In this document: positions 19,658 to 24,308 of the stretch, in pieces
Layout: every line of letters starts with the position of its first letter
Position numbering within the stretch: the first letter of the stretch is position 1
Assembly (NCBI GenBank): GCA_011109175.1
Contig: RDEW01000152.1
Coordinates: 6,121 to 30,428, forward strand
Direction: 5' to 3'
Source of the DNA: Dicyema japonicum
Taxonomy: Eukaryota; Dicyemida; Rhombozoa; Dicyemidae
DNA: 24,308 nt
Translations under genes and position numbers: made by a program
The notes under the pieces: generated by a model
Told to the model about the DNA's origin: nothing
Databases searched by the model: none
The model's input: the letters and a program-made list of their open reading frames with translations, nothing else

Positions 19658-20938
19658 ATGTCAAAGATGTACGGTTGGTATTTTTAATAATTTGATAGTT
19701 CACATGATATTAATAGATTCTTTGCATCCAATCACCATGAAAGATATATCGAACATCCAAGATTCCTTCGAACACGTGTTAAGTTTATTAAGTAGATCTA
19801 ATCTTCTCAATCATATTCAATATATCGGATTCATAAGAATAAATAGACGACCAGAGGTTTTTAATCGTTATAAAGATAAGATGATTTACGAAATTGAAAA
19901 TTTTACCCAGGAAATTACATTCATTTTAAATCAACTAAATAATAAATTTCAGAATTTTTTAAAAACGACACTTCGAGTCAAATCAGTTTATTCCACCATT
20001 TCTAAAAGTTTCAAGGAAGCTCTTAGTTTGATCAATGGATTTATTTGTCATCGCCACAAAGTAATATACTATTAATTGCAGATTAATCTTATCGGAAGAA
20101 TTTTAATATTGACTGCTCAACCTATTAACCAAACTTTGGAGGTGTTACAAGCGTCTATTTCCGAAATGAACACGATTAACATACAAGTTATTATTTAATT
20201 AAATTCAGGATATTCATGTGGCTTATTTCATAAAGAAAATCAAGATGCTAAGTCATTAATGATAAAGAACATGGAAATGCTATCATCGACACATGTCAAT
20301 TCTGGTTTATTAATATTAATAATATAGATATACTTTCCATGAATTGCTTTTTAAAACACTACTTTCTTGCCAGTATTCCTCCAAAGAAAATAAAATTAAA
20401 ATTCCCTAGTGACGGTCCTCTCATTTACTGTGATAGCCAAGACATGCTAATTAATCCGCGGGGGTCCACTTAATGGAGTCTTTACTGTTTCCCATAAATT
20501 ACCACGTGAAAATATTTGTGAAAGTTTATTTTTTGGAAATGTATGGTTATTATTAATTGTTAGCCTTATATTCTTCAACCATCAAGAGATATAATTGAGT
20601 TACTTCAGGATCTAATGATAATTTATTTGCTGTTCTTTGTTATGAATTAATGATTCGGGTAAATATAATATATAATCATAGAAAGAAGTAATGGTAGTTA
20701 AAGATGGAATTATGAATGAGTATATTGTACTTCCATGTCAGGATATCTTATGCAAAAATAATCAACTGCCCTCCTTCTTCGTCAGTTGGCTGCTGAGGAT
20801 AATATAATTCCGATAAACCTATTAAATTGTCCAGAATTATTCAATAGGAAAATTACGAATTCCTTGAACGATGTATTCATTGGTTACATTTAGTTAAATA
20901 AATATGATACATACTCATTTGGTTATCACCGAAAATAA
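19658..20938 (+). pseudogene. M1AP: M1AP-like meiosis gene with 21-25 nt introns, frame-disrupted
   Basis: ATG at 19658, then seven introns: 19674-19698 (25 nt), 20061-20081 (21), 20187-20208 (22), 20305-20327 (23), 20541-20563 (23), 20659-20681 (23) and 20873-20893 (21). All are GT...AG. Exon joins at 19673/19699, 20060/20082 and 20658/20682 keep phase. Spliced segments resemble vertebrate M1AP as I recall it: MYVHMILIDSL; GRILILTAQPINQTLEVL; HVNSDILSMNCFLKHYF; ENICESLFFGNPYILQP (M1AP: CESLxYGLPFIxxPT); LFAVLCYELMIRKEVMVVKD (M1AP: FHALCHxLLKRxWLLLAKG); NEYIVLP; ALLLRQLAAEDNIIP. M1AP is a meiotic protein linked to crossover factors. Frame breaks occur in exon 4, at a G5 run (20460-20464), near 20605 and near 20775. 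So it is decayed, or the assembly has indels. Length would be about 380 residues against roughly 530 in vertebrates. Confidence 0.62.
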
Positions 20939-20989
20939 TATTTAATTTCATTTGGTTTTTTGTTAAATTTAATTTGTTTCAATTTTGTG

Positions 20990-21187
20990 GTCTAATCGTA
21001 ATCCCTCGTCCCCGCGGATGAACGTAAATTACGGCTGACTGATTTTTCAGGGTCACATTCCCGTGATCTTGAGTCTAGTCTCATAAGGGCATCCAGAAAC
21101 GTCGGTCCGGTTCGGTGATATCCACAAATCAACGCTCTGTTACTCCGGAAGCCTCTGAGTTCAAATTTAATACCCATCATTAAATAT
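20990..21187. other. GC-richer unit next to SINE copy, unassigned
   Basis: About 190 bp, from TCCCTCGTCCCCGCGGATG to GCCTCTGAGTTCAAATTT, is clearly richer in GC than its flanks. The plus-strand GAGTTCAAATTT is B-box-like, so this may be part of another tRNA-derived element. The minus-strand frame through it is continuous with SINE sequence and is probably not coding. Confidence 0.35.
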
Positions 21188-21468
21188 ATAATAATAATAA
21201 TAATAACAGCCTTTTTCACGGAGCGTGGTATTAGCTCCGCATAGGCAGGACACACACTTTATTTTAAGTAAAGAACAGTTAATTTAAACTAATCGTAGAA
21301 CCAAGGAATGATCTTCACTTCTTTTTTCTTTTTCTTGTGTGAGTGTCCTTTCTAGACAATCCAGTTCCGCAGTGAGTATTCACTGATGACGGCGTCACTC
21401 GTCAAACCCTTTCCGCATCGTAGATGCGTGGAACTTCCACCAGGTGAACAGCAGCGAGATTCGAACCC
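21188..21468 (-). mobile_element. SINE family 1, inverted copy, head-truncated
   Basis: Reverse complement of the 9341-9660 body: the (TTA)n tail at 21188-21206, then matches to CCGTGAAAAAGGC, CACACACTT, AAGAACAGTTAAT, AATGATCTTCACTTC, CTAGACAAT, GATGACGGCGTCACTCGTCA and the B-box region GCAGCGAGATTCGAACC near 21450-21466. Similarity stops at the B box, so the A-box part of the tRNA head is missing. Substitutions are scattered, as expected of an old copy. Confidence 0.88.
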
Positions 21469-21509
21469 GTATATATAATTATTTAAATTAATATACTATT
21501 TATTATTAC

Positions 21510-21600
21510 GTAATAAAACAATCAAAATAATCTAGCAGAGATTATTTAGTGGTTGTTCCCTGCCAACTGTCAGAGAAATCCTTTGGAGCAATTATTCGGT
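21510..21600 (+). repeat. Short dispersed repeat, copy 2 of 2
   Basis: Diverged partner of 4200-4280: AAAATAATCTAGCAGAGATT, then GTTCCCTGCC and TGTCAGAGAAATCCTTTGGA. Same order and strand, with small indels. The element type is unknown. Confidence 0.45.
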
Positions 21601-22264
21601 TTCCCAACTGAAGTTATTTTTCATTTATTTATATATTTGAACATACAATGTGGATTACTGCCCATGTAAACTCAAACATTAACATTACGGAACACCGGCG
21701 AAACTTCCTCAAAATGTTCAGATTATCAACTCTATTACTTTATTATTATTAATAGACCAATTTTTTCAAAATCATGAATATAAAAATAGCTAAAAGAAAA
21801 GTAAATAACTAAGAGTTCGTTAATTACGCAAAAATTCGTTCATGATGCAGTTTTATATTTTTTGCCAAATTACGCCAACTTAAATCGATTGCAAGTTATA
21901 AATATATTGTAATTTACCGTTGCAGTTCATTTAAAGCACAGCTTTTTTTGTAAATTGGTAACGCGTGGTTATTACTGGCTGCTATTAGGTTGTATTATTA
22001 GCATTAAATGTTTATTGTGGATTGCAGTATATTATTGAACTGCGGAGTTGACATATTTTCTGACATGCTGGTTGTTTTTCATGATTTGACAATAACTGCC
22101 TTATTGTTGCATTTTAAAGTTTTAGAATGAATTTGGAAAACGCAAAAAACAGTTTATTGAAATTTTTTCATCATTGGAGACATCGCATAAGAGATGTTTG
22201 TTCTTTGGGCAGAGTTTTTATGTGCAGAATACAAAACAACCAATACATTTAGTTCAGGTTTTTT
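21601..22264. other. AT-rich, nothing recognised
   Basis: No clear coding frame or repeat. A plus-strand ATG near 22126 opens a short frame of about 40 codons with no family resemblance. Confidence 0.4.
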
Positions 22265-22699
22265 GTGTTTTTTACGTTTTTAGATGCCTTTAATAATTGG
22301 CTTATGTATATTTATTGTGGAATTGTCTCTAATATCAACCCAACCACAGTTAATACTCCTTCCTTACAAATCCCTCAATTTTCAGCAACAGAACAAAAGA
22401 CTTCTGAGGAATTAAATATTATATCTCATGGAAGTGAAACATTATCAGAGTTACCGCGTATCGAAAGGAAAAGCCATGTATCTGCAAAATCCCGAGCAAT
22501 GCAGTTTCCTCATGATTTATATTCTGTACAAGATCAACTAATGTGTGGATTTTGTGAACAATCTTTGAATTATCGTAGACTTAGCCAGATCAAGGATCAT
22601 ATTGGATCCAAAAAACATTCATTTAACAAGAAGGCTTACCGTAAATATTTGAAGATTATAATCAAAATTGTAATTCAATTATTTTTGTTCTTGTTCTAA
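22265..22699 (+). other. CGGBP1/BED-type zinc-finger segment, possibly transposon-derived
   Basis: The frame runs about 144 codons to TAA at 22697-22699. Its second half reads SAKSRAMQFPHDLYSVQDQL, then CGFCEQSLNYRRLSQIKDHI and GSKKH. The layout C-x2-C-x(15)-H-x5-H, followed by a basic run, is that of CGGBP1 and the BED-like fingers at the front of some hAT-derived genes. The first part is Ser/Thr-rich and less conserved-looking. No ATG stands at the very start, and an acceptor-like TTTTTAG precedes the ATGCC at 22284, so it may be an exon. After the finger the frame becomes Ile-rich and ends. It could be a domesticated DNA-binding protein or a truncated transposase. Confidence 0.55.
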
Positions 22700-23340
22700 C
22701 ACTTTTTGGTTACATTTACTCAATATAATGACAAGGGACATGTTTATAGCAGTTAAAATTTTAATTATAACAATTAAAAATTAGCATTGTAGGATTTATA
22801 AACCAAATAATATATCATTTAAAAAATATAGCGCTTAAAATTTTTCATTGTATATTATTAAAACAAAAATGTCAACTGATCTAATTCAAAACTATTGTTT
22901 TAATGAGTCTAGTGAGATGTTGTGTTATTTGAATTGTTTAGTTAATTAATTAAGTATCCCAGGCCTCACTAACTTGTAAAAGGTCAGAAGCTATTAAATA
23001 GGACGCAGCAAATTCCGCTCGCTCCCATAGATCGGTCAGACCCCGCTTGTAGACGAACGTTGGAATACTTTATGATACAACATCTTGAAGAAATCCGATT
23101 TATCTAAATCTTCTATTTTTAATTATTGTTGTAGCACTTTAAATTGATAAAATTAAATTGTCAACGCCGGAAATGTTCCCTTAATTTTGAAAAATCGATT
23201 ATGTAGTACAGAGTTATCAATCTTGAAGATATCTCTTTAATCATTGATTTTTTAGAAAGAACAAAATTATTAGTGAAAGTTAAAGTAGATTATTATTACC
23301 TCCAGGATCACTGGTTCAAAGAGAAAGAAATAAAAAGTTT
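22700..23340. other. AT-rich with a small GC-rich block, nothing recognised
   Basis: About 90 bp around 22965-23060 (CGCTCGCTCCCATAGATCGG) is GC-richer, as are the SINE remnants in this window, but no partner copy or B box was found. The rest shows no gene. Confidence 0.4.
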
Positions 23341-23748
23341 TCAACTAAGTGATCCCAGATCGACAAAGGAGAGGACGAGTCTGGTGGGTCTAGAATCCTG
23401 AACAGCTCTTCTCATTGGACATGACATCGGCTCAAAATTTATGTATGATTGTAGATATTTCGATAGTGTATGATATAGAGGGCAGGTCGGTAAACTATCC
23501 TCCATAAGAGTTTCCGTTGTAATTCGATTAAGAGATTTCCAATGGGCTTGATTTTGTGCTCTAAGTCCAATTAACTTTATTGCGGTCTCCTCGAATGCGG
23601 ATAGTTTCATTGAGGAGGATCGTGTAATCTGCATTGCCAACGAAGGACTTGCATACGTCATCGTGGGTCGAATAAATTGTTTATAAATCGTGGCAAAAAC
23701 ACCAGTTTGGCCTCTAAGTGTTTTTGAGAAAATTTTTAAAATTCTCAT
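23341..23748 (-). pseudogene. Non-LTR retrotransposon ORF2 C-terminal segment
   Basis: The minus-strand frame from 23748 reads MRILKIFSKTLRGQTGVFAT, then IYKQFIRPTMTYASPS, then LSAFEETAIKLIGL. The pattern RLxILKxLxxxxWG...IYKxxIRPxxxYxxP...(L/I)xxxQxxAxxxIxG is the thumb and linker part following the reverse transcriptase in Jockey/CR1/I-type LINEs. The segment is 135 codons without a stop, unusually long for this window, but lacks the RT core, endonuclease and 5' part, so it is a truncated copy. It matches the part expected just downstream of the RT motifs relic at 9950-11200. Confidence 0.82.
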
Positions 23749-23859
23749 TTTCCTCAGAGCAGAAGTTACTATGTTCCCAACATGTCGGATTTATTTAATT
23801 ATATTTATTAACCCGGATACACCGAGAAAGAAGTTAAAGTAAACAACTAATTAAGTGTA

Positions 23860-24115
23860 TCCAGTTTCCACTTCTACAGAAACGAAGTCCATCCGGAATC
23901 AGCATAAAAAGTAAGATGTCCATTACATGCAGTTGTGGAAACCCCTCCAGTGGAGTGGGGGAAAGCAAATGATCCTTTTTCGTGCCGGCCTGGCACTGGG
24001 CGGCATCTAGACAGGTGAATCACATGACGCCACTCTAATAGGAAGAGACTAGAGGAACAGACAAGAAAGCAGAAAACTTCAACCAATTAACCACGCAACA
24101 CCACACCACATGTCG
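23860..24115 (+). repeat. Dispersed repeat (family 4), copy 2
   Basis: The core at 23984-24035 (GTGCCGGCCTGGCACTGGGC, then GTGAATCACATGACGCC) matches 11564-11616 with substitutions. A downstream CACCACACCACATG parallels CACCACATGG at 11649. Extent to the left is uncertain. Confidence 0.65.
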
Positions 24116-24217
24116 GATAAAAAGTAGATTAAAATTATTATTTAATTAAATAAAATTCAATTTATTTTTGAAAATTCAATTAATTCCTGATCTATGTTGC
24201 TAGTTGGTAAAAAATTA

Positions 24218-24300
24218 TTTTCTTTCCCTCTGATGGCGTCATTTATCCACCTAACTGAGGAGACGCCTAATGCTTGGCCGGCATCAAGAGAATCCAACTA
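24218..24300 (-). repeat. Dispersed repeat (family 4), copy 3, inverted
   Basis: The reverse complement reads TTGATGCCGGCCAAGCATTA, GGCGTCTCCTCAG and TGACGCCATCAGAGGGAA. This is close to 11562-11630 and runs to the window edge. It lies about 110 bp from copy 2 in opposite orientation. Confidence 0.78.
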
Positions 24301-24308
24301 TTTTCTAC

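Noticed and set aside
21001-21255. 87-codon minus-strand frame through the SINE and adjacent GC-rich unit
   Set aside because: The first part is SINE antisense, including the triplet tail read as poly-Ile. No protein family is visible.
1-24308. CRISPR array, rRNA genes or an operon-like cluster
   Set aside because: No regularly spaced identical repeats, no rRNA-like conserved blocks, and no co-directional closely spaced intact genes were found.

Overview
The window looks like AT-rich nuclear DNA from a metazoan, probably a reduced or parasitic one. It holds tRNA-derived SINEs, non-LTR retrotransposon relics and hAT transposon pieces, and it holds decayed copies of eukaryotic genes. Those gene relics keep introns of only about 21-25 nt. 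Restoring these introns rejoins the family motifs in phase, for example the RAD54 Walker A box and several blocks of an M1AP-like gene. Introns this short in an animal are known from dicyemid mesozoans, so a dicyemid is my leading guess. That is inference, and a myxozoan-like parasite is not excluded. I see no clearly intact long gene.

Layout, left to right. 1-4300: an unidentified two-part reading frame (628-1104), a LINE tail on the minus strand (1907-2122), and a decayed VWA3-like von Willebrand A gene on the plus strand (about 2170-3500) that is split by a tRNA-derived SINE (2505-2770). 5300-6815: a RAD54 recombination-helicase relic on the minus strand. 7424-9906: a retroelement fragment, several unidentified open segments, a second SINE family and a hAT zinc-finger fragment. 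9950-11200: a decayed non-LTR reverse transcriptase on the minus strand. 11540-12526: a dispersed repeat and a complete, internally deleted hAT element with target-site duplication. 12527-17435: AT-rich DNA with few readable segments and one very recent 64-bp direct duplication. 17440-18080: a second copy of the 7424 retroelement fragment and an unidentified frame.

18370-19430 is the most striking part. On the minus strand lie the decayed 3' part of a bacterial miaB gene and, about 44 bp downstream, the start of a sigma-54 (NtrC-type) activator gene. Both sequence details and gene order point to a Bacteroidota donor. The block has no mini-introns, carries many frameshifts and ends next to a SINE fragment. 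It reads as an old bacterial DNA insertion in a eukaryotic chromosome. Head to head with it (19658-20938, plus strand) lies an M1AP-like meiosis gene with seven recognisable mini-introns and at least four frame disruptions. The right end (20990-24308) holds an inverted SINE copy, a CGGBP1/BED-type zinc-finger segment, a LINE C-terminus and two more copies of the 11.5-kb repeat.

There is no operon logic among these pieces, apart from the fossil bacterial miaB-ntrC pair. The region is best read as a graveyard. RAD54, M1AP and VWA3-like copies are decaying among mobile elements, and functional copies may exist elsewhere in the genome.
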